From CAYRFQ01 sp964423615 (GTDB taxonomy: Bacteria; Planctomycetota; Planctomycetia; Gemmatales; Gemmataceae), in contig CAYRFQ010000077.1 in the NCBI GenBank assembly GCA_964423615.1, positions 1-37,532 of the forward strand: 37,532 nucleotides of DNA. The letters are read 5' to 3'. The notes beneath the pieces were generated by a model, which ran no database searches, had not been told where the DNA came from, and saw nothing but the letters and a program-made list of their open reading frames with translations. A program made the position numbers and the translations under genes. This document shows positions 9,296 to 18,070 of this stretch, piece after piece; positions within the stretch are counted from its first letter, which is position 1; the number at the start of each line of letters is the position of its first letter.

Positions 9296-9769
9296 ATGTT
9301 TAGCTTGATTCCTGGATTTGTCCGTAACAAGAATGGATTGGTCAACCAAGTGGCTTCGCCGTTGTCCACGCTCGAACGAGACTTTCAAAACATGTTCGGG
9401 TCTCTCCTTGCAGAGTTCCCGATGGCTGACTCACTGAACAATCCCCAGTGGGGCCTTGACGTGGAAGAAACCGAAACCGAAACACTGGTTCGGGCCGAAT
9501 TACCTGGCTTCGAAGTCGGTGACCTCGACGTCCAAGTTCACGACGATGTGTTGACCATCGAGGCCAAGCACGCTGAGGAGAACAAAGAGGAAAGTGAGGG
9601 TGAGAAAGGTTCATTCTTCCGACGAGTTCAACACGTCCGACGTTCGATCCGCCTGCCGAAGGGGCATGATTCCGAAAAAGTCGAAGCGAATTACCGCAAC
9701 GGTGTGCTCGAACTTCGAATCCCACGGCTTCCCGAAGCCGTTGCCCGAAAGGTCGAAATCAAGGGCTAA
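9296..9769 (+). CDS. Small heat-shock protein, Hsp20/alpha-crystallin family
   Basis: A 157-residue Hsp20-type chaperone, which binds unfolding proteins without using ATP to prevent aggregation. The alpha-crystallin domain runs from about residue 53 to 145. It includes the RAELPGFEVGDLDVQVHDDV segment and the closing A-x-x-x-NGVLELRIP motif (131-143). The N-terminal arm and short C-terminal tail are of normal length. The ATG at 9296 is preceded by GAGGAGGT at 9281-9288, a near-ideal ribosome site, so I reject the upstream TTG at 9254. It is a single-gene unit with its own terminator. Confidence 0.95.
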   Translation: MFSLIPGFVRNKNGLVNQVASPLSTLERDFQNMFGSLLAEFPMADSLNNPQWGLDVEETETETLVRAELPGFEVGDLDVQVHDDVLTIEAKHAEENKEESEGEKGSFFRRVQHVRRSIRLPKGHDSEKVEANYRNGVLELRIPRLPEAVARKVEIKG

Positions 9770-9796
9770 TGAACTCATTCTGACGACCGAAAACGC

Positions 9797-9828
9797 AAAG
9801 ACCCCAGCTTTCGGGCTGGGGTTTCTTT
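9797..9828 (+). terminator. Terminator between hsp20 and the PhnD-like gene
   Basis: A perfect 8-bp G/C-rich stem (ACCCCAGC 9801-9808 with GCTGGGGT 9815-9822), loop TTTCGG, then TTTCTTT. It sits between convergent genes. The other strand reads GGGGTCTTTGCGTTTTC, so it may work in both directions. Confidence 0.85.
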
Positions 9829-9943
9829 GTGTTCAAGCCCAGGCAAGTGGGCAGTCGGATAAAGAAGTATCGTGATTTGCGCTTTTTGAACCCATAGGGG
9901 TGATAGACTCCGATCACGGACGTCATCTCGTGGTCAGGCACGT

Positions 9944-10900
9944 CTAATCCATCATGCTTTTGGTTCCACTGTTGACCAAGAGCTTTCCTTTCGCTCCGGG
10001 AGCTGGATAGTCACGAAGGATCGCAACGAGAGTCGATTCGTAGTCGGCAGGCACGGGTTCGAACGCCGTCAAGTTCCACATCGACATGAGTTGTCGACTA
10101 CGGGAATTCGAGTTCGCTTGGATCATGCCCGAGCGGAATCGCCGGATCATTGCGTCGTTGACCTTCCCGTCGCGGTAGGCGATCACAGCCGCCGGGAAAG
10201 CCTTCGACCGCTCCAGAATCCGCAAGCGGCGATAGCACCCCGGTTTCACTCGTTTGTAGCAGTTCAGCGCACGGTCATCGACAACGATGCACTGGACTCG
10301 GCCGCGTACGATGTCGTCGAGCGCTCGCTCGACATTCTTGTGACGAACGATCTTTGTGAAGAATTGTTCCGGAGCAAGCCCGCTGTTGTTGCAATGTCGC
10401 TCAAGCCATAACCGGCAGTGTCCGCGTGTCCGAATTGGAATGGCCACATGCTGCCCCTTGAAATCCCTCAGATCCTTGGCGTCGTTGTCGCTGCGAGTCA
10501 CAAGATGCGCGAAGAGGTGGCGGTCTCGGTTCACGGCGATCATCAACGGCTTGAGCTTGGGGTTTTGTTGCCTGGCCCAAGCGAACTCGAAACCATGAAA
10601 TACACCAAGTTGAAGTTCTTTCTTCTCCATCTGCTCGGCGAGCAAGATCGGATCATCCACCAGATCAATCTTGCCGCGAAGACCAGTATGCGTCTGCATC
10701 AGACTGTTGAATGGGACCATCAATAATTTGACCATCGGGTCGGGCACGTCTCGGAGTATCGATTTGGCCATTCCGATGCGAACCGTCTCACCAGGACGTT
10801 GCGCATCCGTGGTCGGGATCAAGACGGCGAACAACATCACCGCGGCGATTATGGCAAGAAATAATCCTCGCCGGAGAAGGTAGAGGTCTTTCGATTCCAT
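9944..10900 (-). CDS. PhnD-like periplasmic substrate-binding protein
   Basis: A 318-residue protein resembling the phosphate/phosphonate-binding (PhnD, type 2 periplasmic binding protein) family. An N-terminal hydrophobic signal or anchor lies at about residues 11-30 and ends near an Ala-Gln site. The mature part begins VRIGMAKSILRDVPDPM and contains the family-like HGFEFAWARQQNP and DFKGQHVAIP segments. No permease or ATPase gene is next to it, so it is an orphan binding protein. Many planctomycete members are like this and could act in sensing instead of transport. I chose the ATG at 10900 (GGAG 10 bp upstream); an open extension to 11224 has no family similarity. Confidence 0.75.
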   Translation of the reverse strand: MESKDLYLLRRGLFLAIIAAVMLFAVLIPTTDAQRPGETVRIGMAKSILRDVPDPMVKLLMVPFNSLMQTHTGLRGKIDLVDDPILLAEQMEKKELQLGVFHGFEFAWARQQNPKLKPLMIAVNRDRHLFAHLVTRSDNDAKDLRDFKGQHVAIPIRTRGHCRLWLERHCNNSGLAPEQFFTKIVRHKNVERALDDIVRGRVQCIVVDDRALNCYKRVKPGCYRRLRILERSKAFPAAVIAYRDGKVNDAMIRRFRSGMIQANSNSRSRQLMSMWNLTAFEPVPADYESTLVAILRDYPAPGAKGKLLVNSGTKSMMD

Positions 10901-11242
10901 GCTTTTCGTGCTCCGATGTCTAATAGCTGAAACGAATAGTAAAAATCCAGAACAAAAACGAGTCTTTCTGGTGGGAACAAGTCTCCCACCAGGGACGGGT
11001 GACGTCGGGCATCCAACCACGGGCGATGTCGGCATCCACTGCCAACGCAAACAATAAACAGTTCTCTTGAGTGGGCTTTGGGCATCTGGAATTGGAAAGA
11101 GGTGGGCTTCGGATCGGCGAATGGATTGCTGTCCGTTTGAAGACCAAAGGACAAGTTTCACCTGTCCGTTTGTCTTGTAGAACTGGTGTTTCCCAGTCCT
11201 ACAAAACAAACCACCAAAGCCCACACTGATTTCACGTCGAGA
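10901..11242. other. Gap between PhnD-like and TolC-like genes
   Basis: A 342-bp gap. The frame upstream of the PhnD-like start is open, but its translation is not recognisable. The main feature is the hairpin at 10968-10992. Confidence 0.5.
10968..10992 (-). terminator. Hairpin, possible minus-strand terminator or attenuator
   Basis: A perfect 9-bp stem (CTGGTGGGA 10968-10976 with TCCCACCAG 10984-10992, 7-nt loop). On the minus strand it is followed by AAAGACTCGTTTTTG, so the T-run comes about 8 nt late. It lies 250 bp past the TolC-like stop and 68 bp before the PhnD-like start, where it could limit read-through from one into the other. Confidence 0.4.
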
Positions 11243-12826
11243 TCAATCTCCAAACATATTTGGGGCAACCTGATTGTTGGGCGGGAAGGTCTCCGGAGGA
11301 ACGATCTCCTCAATGGAGCCGTGATGATGTACCGGCCCAGGACCTTGATGAGGAATCTGCCCAGGGAGTTGGTGAATGACCATTTCGGCCTGGCGGTAGT
11401 TCGGCACGAAGCCACCAGCGGTAATTCGTTCGAGAGCAGCCAACGCCAGAGCCTGGTCATAGAGGGCTTCGTTGTACGCGGCTTGAACCGCCGAATCGAG
11501 TGTCTGAGCGCGGAGCAACGTTTCGGCCGTGGCCGCGCCGATTTTGAATCGAGCCTTGGTCGTCTTGAGCAATTTGGCGGCCTTCTCGGGTGTCTGTTTA
11601 AGCCGCGTAATCTTTTCCTTTGCTGCTTCCCACTGGAGGAAAGCGTCCGCAACTTCCAACCCAATGAGCTGTCGCGTTTTGGCAACGACGGCGTCCGCCC
11701 GACGGGCCAACGCCTGCACTCGTTGTACACGGTCGCACTTTCGACCTACAAGCAACGTCGGCATCTCCAGCCCAATCGCTGAGGGACGATAATTGACCCC
11801 GGTGGAGCCTTGAGGGATGGGACGCGAATGAATGTCCGCACCCGCGGCAAACGTCTGCGCGGTCTGGGAACGAATCGACTGCTGAGCCTGGGCTTCGATG
11901 TAAACGATGTGCGCGGCCGTCGAAGCAATCACAATCTCACCCCGACGAGCCAAGGCTTTGTGAAGGAGGTCTTGTTTGAGTAGCCCCTCTTGCAATTGGG
12001 GCAGTTCCATCTCGGTCAACTCCAAGGGAAAGTCCGGACCCACTCCCATCGCTTCCCGAAGGGCAGCCTTGGCCCTTTTCGCTCCCGTTTCGGCCTTGAT
12101 GATATTGAGCCTCGCAATTTCAATCGCCAAGTTGAGCTTGTCAACATCCGCTTGAGTTACGACTGCATCGGGATCGCCCTTGTTGACAATGAACTTGGCC
12201 TTTTCTTCTGCCAACTCTAGCTCTTTGACGACGTCGGCGGCGACTTGCTGTTGTTTGAGTGCAAAAACGACGGAGAAGTAATTCCGCGTAATGGCATAGC
12301 GAGTTTCCCACACCGCCTGATTCAGCCCAGCTTCGGCTATCCGAACGCCACACGAAGCTTGCTTTCGTCGGCACGGCAAATCCCTGCGCACAAAGCTGGC
12401 GTACCGAGGCAAGTTATTCAAAGCTTGAACCTGGGCATGCGCTGCGCCGAGACTTGAGTGGGCTGCCGCGAGAGTTGGTTGTTTGCTCATACCAATGTTG
12501 ACACATTGTTGTAACGTCAGGTGCGAAGGAGCCACGGGAGCACCAAGGATCTCACCGTGGGGTGATTGGATCACGGTCCCTTGCACCCCGGCGGCATTCC
12601 CACCTTCCGGGGGTGCGTTTTGGAACACGAGTGGCTGGCTCTCGGACGTTCGTTGCACCACGACAGATTGTCCGGCGAAAACCGAGTTACCTGGTTGGAG
12701 TGGGGCGGGTTGCAATACATTTTGGGCCGATGCTGTCGGGACAATGCAACCCAGAAGGAGCACCCAACAGGTCAAACGAACAGAGGGGATGGATGCGATT
12801 CCCCGTGAGCCTTGTAAGATAGTCAT
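11243..12826 (-). CDS. TolC-type outer-membrane efflux protein
   Basis: A 527-residue outer membrane efflux protein. The N-terminus has a signal peptide (hydrophobic stretch CWVLLLGCIVPTASA, about residues 21-35). The mature protein is dominated by long Ala/Gln/Glu-rich helices that form the trimeric channel in this family (AAHSSLGAAHAQVQALNN..., ...LEVADAFLQWEAAKEKITRL). The C-terminus is His/Pro-rich. TolC-like proteins partner with inner-membrane efflux or secretion systems, but none is adjacent here. Start: the ATG at 12826 has AGAGGG 9 bp upstream. The segment LPCRRKQASCGVRIAE near residue 160 is unusually basic and Cys-containing for this family and may mark local divergence. Confidence 0.88.
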   Translation of the reverse strand: MTILQGSRGIASIPSVRLTCWVLLLGCIVPTASAQNVLQPAPLQPGNSVFAGQSVVVQRTSESQPLVFQNAPPEGGNAAGVQGTVIQSPHGEILGAPVAPSHLTLQQCVNIGMSKQPTLAAAHSSLGAAHAQVQALNNLPRYASFVRRDLPCRRKQASCGVRIAEAGLNQAVWETRYAITRNYFSVVFALKQQQVAADVVKELELAEEKAKFIVNKGDPDAVVTQADVDKLNLAIEIARLNIIKAETGAKRAKAALREAMGVGPDFPLELTEMELPQLQEGLLKQDLLHKALARRGEIVIASTAAHIVYIEAQAQQSIRSQTAQTFAAGADIHSRPIPQGSTGVNYRPSAIGLEMPTLLVGRKCDRVQRVQALARRADAVVAKTRQLIGLEVADAFLQWEAAKEKITRLKQTPEKAAKLLKTTKARFKIGAATAETLLRAQTLDSAVQAAYNEALYDQALALAALERITAGGFVPNYRQAEMVIHQLPGQIPHQGPGPVHHHGSIEEIVPPETFPPNNQVAPNMFGD

Positions 12827-13210
12827 GTGGTCGACCCTCTGGATAGAAACCACCAAGAAGGTGGGATGTCTCTTGTCTCCGCCGTTTGGCTAAACGAAGT
12901 CAGCCGTCCGACATTCGACTGTTGACAAAAAATAGGCGTGGAAAAGCAACGAAACTCCTCGTGTCTTTTTGGAACTGGCTCCGTCGCTGATTCTGGTGTT
13001 TTCGATTAAACTCAAGTTCCTGACTTTGCCTTTGAATCGGTGTTGACTGCCCGGCAACTGTAGCGAGACTTGGTAAACTAGAGAGAAATGACCAATCAAG
13101 CCCCCCAAACAATCAGAACAACCCCAACGTTCGTTCGTTTTTGGGATTAGTTTCCTGGTCGTTTTCGTTCCGACGGGTCGTCTCGAAACCTCTGATGCGA
13201 GACCTGCTTC
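12827..13210. other. Divergent intergenic region (TolC-like / ThiE fusion)
   Basis: About 384 bp containing divergent promoters by position. I searched for the TPP riboswitch core (CUGAGA / ACCCUUGA-like / CCUGAUC elements) before the thiamine gene and did not see it. A TTGACT at 13043 has no -10 at proper spacing. Confidence 0.5.
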
Positions 13211-14746
13211 ATGTTTGAACCTTGCACTCCAGCCGTCAGCCGGGCAATGGAATTAGCCCAGGCTTTGGTAAACTCCTCTCCTGCGAATGACCAGGAAGTC
13301 GTCCCACGACATGTCTTGTGTGCGCTTCTCGCCGAAGAAGAAGGACAGGCTTTCGAGATGTTGGTGCGGTCTGGAGTTGTGCTAGACAAGCTACGAGTTT
13401 GGCTTCCGGAAGAGTTTCCCTCTCCGACGTCCGAGAGTCGGGAAATCCGATTCGACGAACGGACGCAAGAGTTGTTTCGAGAAGCCCGGAGTCTCTGTCG
13501 TGAATGGGGTATCGGAAAAACCGTCAGTAGCGAAGCTTTGCTGCTGGCGTTGGTTCAGGGAGACGAAGTGTTGCGTGAGTCCCTGAATGGATGTGGCGTG
13601 TCTTTGGCACAACTGGAAATGCAGGTGATCGCTTTCAACGAAGGTCCGGTCTTGGCGATCGACGAGCCTATTGATTTCGAACCGGTCACCGAACATGTCG
13701 ATGCCGCACGCATCCTGGATGCGAATGCCAACCGGGCCCGAGAAGCTGTGCGGGTGGTCGAAGAATATTGTCGCTTTGTCCTCGACGATCCCGGACTGAG
13801 TCGAGAATGTAAGACCCTGCGGCACGAACTCTCGGCGGCGTGCGAACGACTGCCCAGACAAGCTCTTCTTTCAGCCCGCGAGACCAATCGCGACGTCGGG
13901 ACGTCTTTTTTCACAACTCAAGAAGGACAACGGACCTCTCCTTTGCACGTCGCGATCGTCAACTTGAAGCGACTCCAGGAAGCCCTCCGCACGATGGAAG
14001 AATATGGCAAGGTCCTGGATGTCGAAATTGCTGCCGCGTTCGAGCAAGCTCGGTATCGCACCTATACTTTGGAACGAATCCTGGGTCTTGGTGAGTCGGC
14101 GAAGCAACGACTGCAAGACGCTAAACTCTATGTTCTCCTGACCGGTTCCTCGTGTTATGGTTCGTTGGAATGGACGATTCGAGAAGCTGCCCAGGGAGGC
14201 GCAACTGTCTTCCAACTCCGTGAAAAGCAAATGGCGGACCGGGAGCTTTGGGAACGGGCCAAACAAGTCCGCCAGTGGACCCGTGACGTCGGTGCTCTGT
14301 TTATCGTGAATGACCGACCCGACATCGCCAGGCTCGCAGAAGCCGACGGCGTTCACATTGGCCAAGACGAATTGCCCGTCAAAGAAGCCCGTCGTATACT
14401 TGGTCCCGATGCACTGGTCGGAGTCAGTACCCACGACCTCGAACAGTTCCGACAAGCCATTGAAGATGGCGCGAGCTACGTCGGTCTCGGTCCCACGTTC
14501 CCGTCGACCACCAAACAATTCGCAAACTTCCCAGGCCTCGACTTCGTGCGTGATGCGACTGCCCTTTCGAACATCCCTGCGTTCGTCATCGGCGGCGTAA
14601 CGTTGGCGAATTTGCCGGATGTCATCGAGGCTGGCGGGAAACGCGTTGCCGTGAGTGGAGCCATCTGCGGAAGCGAAACGCCACAGCCCGTGGCAATGTC
14701 CATGAGGCTGTTGCTGGAGAACGCAGATCCAAGAGTCGAGAGTTGA
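13211..14746 (+). CDS. thiE: Clp_N-like / ThiD2 / ThiE fusion: thiamine phosphate synthase
   Basis: A 511-residue protein with three parts. Residues about 5-145 look like two Clp N-terminal repeats (FEPCTPAVSRAMELAQALV ... VPRHVLCALLAEEEGQAFEML; second copy RTQELFREARSL ... SSEALLLALVQGDEV). Residues about 165-290 match ThiD2, an HMP-phosphate kinase family often fused to ThiE (RILDANANRAREAVRVVEEY, ECKTLRHEL). Residues about 303-505 are ThiE, which joins HMP-pyrophosphate and thiazole phosphate: QLREK (335-339), VNDRPDIA (366-373), DGVHIGQDELP (379-389), YVGLGPTFPSTTK (423-435), PAFVIGGVT (456-464). So two consecutive thiamine steps probably sit on one chain. The ATG at 13211 has no clear ribosome site. 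The Clp-like part is the unusual portion; its role is unknown. Confidence 0.88.
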   Translation: MFEPCTPAVSRAMELAQALVNSSPANDQEVVPRHVLCALLAEEEGQAFEMLVRSGVVLDKLRVWLPEEFPSPTSESREIRFDERTQELFREARSLCREWGIGKTVSSEALLLALVQGDEVLRESLNGCGVSLAQLEMQVIAFNEGPVLAIDEPIDFEPVTEHVDAARILDANANRAREAVRVVEEYCRFVLDDPGLSRECKTLRHELSAACERLPRQALLSARETNRDVGTSFFTTQEGQRTSPLHVAIVNLKRLQEALRTMEEYGKVLDVEIAAAFEQARYRTYTLERILGLGESAKQRLQDAKLYVLLTGSSCYGSLEWTIREAAQGGATVFQLREKQMADRELWERAKQVRQWTRDVGALFIVNDRPDIARLAEADGVHIGQDELPVKEARRILGPDALVGVSTHDLEQFRQAIEDGASYVGLGPTFPSTTKQFANFPGLDFVRDATALSNIPAFVIGGVTLANLPDVIEAGGKRVAVSGAICGSETPQPVAMSMRLLLENADPRVES

Positions 14747-14890
14747 GAGTTGAGAGGTAGGAGACAATACCCAGTGGGTGCGAGCGACAACGTCAACTCC
14801 AGAAGTGGCCAAAGGCTGAATCGTTGAGTGACACTTGGGAGTTGTTTTCGAAGTCCCTCTCACTTGTGAGAAGGTCCAAGGTTCTCAGGG

Positions 14891-14998
14891 CCAGGTTCTG
14901 ACCCACACGGACGCAACCACTTTCACTTTCTAAACCAGCCCCCGCAACGGTCGCAAACGTCCCAGGTTCTGACCCACACGGACGCAACCACTTTCACT
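14891..14998. repeat. Perfect 37-bp direct repeat, two copies
   Basis: Copies at 14891-14927 and 14962-14998 are identical over 37 bp (from CCAGGTTCTGACC to ACCACTTTCACT), with 34 bp between them. They lie between two convergent genes, and the second copy ends one base before the stop codon of the downstream gene on the minus strand. Confidence 0.9.
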
Positions 14999-15988
14999 CT
15001 ACAACCACCCCAATTCACGTAAATCTTCGACCGGCTCGTCAAAACTACAACTGCCGAAAGAGACGAGACTATATCGACGTGCGACGGTGATGTCCGCAAT
15101 CGGTGCGTGGAATTCACCCCACCGAACGCCAGCATCTTCGAAACAAAAATGGTCGCCGTCTTCGTCGGCCAAGATGGGCTTGAGGTCGTTTTCCCTGAGT
15201 CCGCAAACATATCCGAGCACGCCGCTGACGAAGACGTTGAGGAATCCGTGCATATGAGTTTGGGCACTGTCGTTGAAATGCCGGATGGGATGGTGGAGCC
15301 CTGCCGTGGCTTTGAAGGCCACTCGATTGGTCAAACATTGACGAAGACAAACGGCCACTTGATCGACGCTAGGATACGCTGACGGGTCAGCTCCGCCACA
15401 GCGCAACTTGAATCCGAGAAAGGCGAACTCTTCTCCGAATTTCAGTCGCCCAGCTTCGTTGTGTTCGCGGAAAGCCGTCACCACTTCCGGGATTTGCTGG
15501 TGGAAGTCCTCGGTTAACTGGACTTCGCAAAACAGCCCAAGATCATTCAATCCATGATGGCGGACTCGCTCGTTAATCGAGCGGAACAAGGCTGCAAGGC
15601 TAACTCCCTGATTCGTTTGCGTGACGCTTACGGGCAAACGTGTTTCCAGAACTTCCACTTTGGCGAGAGACCCCTGGTTGGCGTGGAAACTCTGAATGGC
15701 CGTGAGGTCGGCATCGAGGCCGCGCAGAAATTCCGGCGAGGTGCTTCCTCCTCGGCCCAAAGCCGAAACGCCAAGCGGTCTCTTTGCAGTGAACAACTCC
15801 TCGGTATAAGGCTCCAAATCAGGCAGTTTGCTGGCTATGTGGATGAACTTCCCGAGCATCCAAGATTCGGCTCCGGTATGGTACCGGGCGTAGTTTCGGA
15901 TGGCTTGGTCGAGAGGCAATGTCGCTGGTGGGAATTGTCCTGCATAGTCCACGATTTGATGGAGCAAAGCGCGTAAACCGGCGGTCAT
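14999..15988 (-). CDS. Conserved protein of unknown function
   Basis: A 329-residue soluble protein. I do not recognise a named domain. Conserved-looking features are an N-terminal YAGQFPPATLPLDQAI, a central ATAGLHHPIRH followed by MHGFLNVF, and a terminal WGEFHAPIADITVARRYS. The KATAGLHHP/HGFLN block resembles uncharacterised proteins seen in several bacterial phyla, but I cannot give a reaction. There is no signal peptide or membrane helix. An AGAGGG site lies about 6 bp before the ATG at 15988. It converges with the ThiE fusion. Confidence 0.8.
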   Translation of the reverse strand: MTAGLRALLHQIVDYAGQFPPATLPLDQAIRNYARYHTGAESWMLGKFIHIASKLPDLEPYTEELFTAKRPLGVSALGRGGSTSPEFLRGLDADLTAIQSFHANQGSLAKVEVLETRLPVSVTQTNQGVSLAALFRSINERVRHHGLNDLGLFCEVQLTEDFHQQIPEVVTAFREHNEAGRLKFGEEFAFLGFKLRCGGADPSAYPSVDQVAVCLRQCLTNRVAFKATAGLHHPIRHFNDSAQTHMHGFLNVFVSGVLGYVCGLRENDLKPILADEDGDHFCFEDAGVRWGEFHAPIADITVARRYSLVSFGSCSFDEPVEDLRELGWL

Positions 15989-16894
15989 GGATTGCCCTCT
16001 TTTTCCCTTCAGAAGGTCGTTGTTCCGGATGTCAAGATGGTACCTGTGGCAGTAACATCGGTACTTGTTATTTGTATTTGTCGAAAAGGATGGCGTCCAG
16101 TTGGTTTCGTCGACAGGGTGCTCTTTTGAGCACTGCGAGGGTAATACAACGGTCGCCCGAAGCCTTTAGCGCAGGACGCTCAAATAACTGGCTAATCTGA
16201 CCAGGCTAAGTTGAGTTTGGCCTTCGGCCGAAAGAACACAACGCCTTGGATGGATTGGCCGTCCTTTGCGAAACGCGAATGTCTTCATCTTTCCATTGGC
16301 TGGACAGAGGCTTCCTGAACTGGGCCGGTCTTATTACACTGAGTTCACTTTGAAACCCAGGCTTTTCGGCAGCCATCCTCGAGATAGGCTCCCTTCGTGA
16401 TCCTTCCGGTTCCACTGCGTTTCCCGCTTCGCTCAGGTTTGTCCTTCTCCCCTCGGGGCGGGACTCAAGACTATGAGTATCACACCCGGTCCAAGGAGCT
16501 GCTCTGCTTAGTTTTTCGGAGTTGGAGGCAAGCAAACCAAACACAGACCTCAAGGACATGTTGCAAACTGTAACCGACGAGGAGAACCATAGCGACCATC
16601 TTGAGGTTCTCCAAGCGGGCTGTCTGAATCCCGAATTACTCGGGCGATGGTAGCTATTCTGTGCTTCGCTCACGACGATTGGAGATTTGGCGAGAGGAGT
16701 GATTGTTCCAAGGTTCGGCCAGAGTTGTCCACCCTACCAAATCTCTTGAAGTGTTCGGGGCGTTCGAACGCAGCATGTTCGAACGATCACGAATTGCTGT
16801 TTCTCTTCTCTTCGGTGGGCTGTCCTTTTGAGAACTTAGATCGACGCACCAAGTATCGCATCCCATCGTGCTCCCACAACTTTGAGAACCCCAA
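15989..16894. other. Gene-poor, probably decayed region
   Basis: About 900 bp with no supported gene; open frames on both strands have unrecognisable translations. It contains a short perfect hairpin (GTGCTC-AAAA-GAGCAC near 16110-16125), one copy of a dispersed repeat (16178-16232), and two GTTCGAACG palindromic words (16762-16770 and 16777-16785). Confidence 0.5.
16178..16232 (+). repeat. Dispersed repeat, copy A
   Basis: A 55-bp segment that matches 35874-35928 in reverse orientation at 46 of 55 positions without gaps. It contains the palindromic core TTGGCC-TTC-GGCC and the words TGACCAGGCTA and GCTCAAATA. The AAAGAACAC just after it also recurs beside copy B, after a small gap. Confidence 0.85.
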
Positions 16895-17980
16895 TCAGCT
16901 CTCTCCTTCTGCTTTTCCCTCACCAGATGGGTCCTGCGGGAACTTGAGGTCATGAAGGGTTTGGATTATCCCGGTTTGGCGAAGTAAATTCCGCAGTTGT
17001 ACCACATTCTCAATTCGGTCCATTTGCTCGGTGACCTCCGTGTCCAATGTCCCGAATCGAGCCTCCAAATCCTCTTTGATCGACTCTTTTTTGTTGCTCA
17101 GTGTTACTTGTTCAGTAACTTGCTTGGTGATCCTCTCGGTAGTCTCTTGAGCGACTATCTCAGCCAGAGTCATGGCTGCTTTTGTTGCCATATCTTTGAC
17201 ATCCTCAGTAAACACCGCCTCGAATTTCGTTTGTTGGACTTGCTCGCTGAGTTCCTGACGTTCTTGGTCGATACGACTTGGCCGATGTCCACGTCAAAGC
17301 CATTTGGAGCAACTCGGCTCCACGAGGCCGATCGACTGACAAAAGCGCTTGCATCTTCTCGAGCATCTTCAAAAAGATTCGTCGGAATTCTTCGAACGCT
17401 TCGTCACATGATCGAATGACCGCCACACATTCTCTGAATTTAACAGCCCGTCAGCACTCTCATCCGAAAGATTCCAGAAGATCGGCTCCCAATTCGGAGC
17501 AAACTGATGCAGTTCGTTCGGTGGTCCGAGGAGATCTACAATCGTCCGCGAACTACCCCACTCTCGATCAGCTGTGTAGAAAACGATCGGCAAAACCGTA
17601 GGCAATTTCAAGTTGTTTCTTGTAGCAGGTTGACTGGCCCACTTCCACCAACACTTGTGCCAGTACACAACGGCGAAATACAAGACTCGCAACGGCATTA
17701 ATTGGTCTGTCTGACTCTGGTGTTCGATGAGCACCACGACCAGGGATTACTGTTGCTTTTTACCCAACTTGTATGGGATTTCGAACGGTAAGTCGGCTTC
17801 TCGACCGCGCCAGTCTTCGGTGAAGAAATCTCGACCCAGAAGAGTCGCTTCTTCGACGAGAAAGTTGACTGCTAAATCGGGGACGGTGTGTTCGAGTACG
17901 GCCCGCAGATTTTCGGGATGTTGGAGAGTCGCACGGATCGTTTGGTCAGCGTAATCTCGCACAGGCTTGGGTAGACTCAT
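16895..17980 (-). pseudogene. Broken Rpn-family (PD-(D/E)XK) nuclease/transposase gene
   Basis: A roughly 350-residue gene of the Rpn/YhgA-like (transposase_31) type abundant in Gemmata-like genomes, broken in three places. The start is intact: the ATG at 17980 has a strong GGAGG site 8 bp upstream and reads MSLPKPVRDYADQTIRATLQ. In-frame TAA at 17747-17749 interrupts the first part; the same frame continues with VVVLIEHQSQTDQLMPLRVL. Near 17426 the reading moves to another frame (RSCDEAFEEFRRIFLKMLEK). Near 17275 it moves again (RIDQERQELSEQVQQTKFEA), ending at 16895. The pieces join into one family-like protein, so this is one gene with a nonsense codon and two frameshifts. Sequencing error could explain the indels but less easily the stop. 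Confidence 0.82.
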
Positions 17981-18070
17981 GGCACATACCTCCGTGTCCT
18001 TGGCTAAAGCGATGGTAAGAGGAGATTCAAAGACGAGGGCTTTCGTGCAACTGATCGCGGAAGCCAGGCG

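Noticed and set aside
13043..13079. Promoter TTGACT ... TAAACT before the ThiE fusion
   Set aside because: The spacer is 25 bp, outside the usual range.
12827..13210. TPP riboswitch expected before a thiamine gene
   Set aside because: The conserved core elements were looked for on the plus strand and not found.
16206..16673. 155-codon minus-strand frame in the decayed zone
   Set aside because: The translation is low-complexity and unrelated to any family I know, and it overlaps the dispersed repeat.
16762..16785. Two GTTCGAACG words as a possible LexA-type site
   Set aside because: They precede no intact gene and lack the usual spacing between half-sites.
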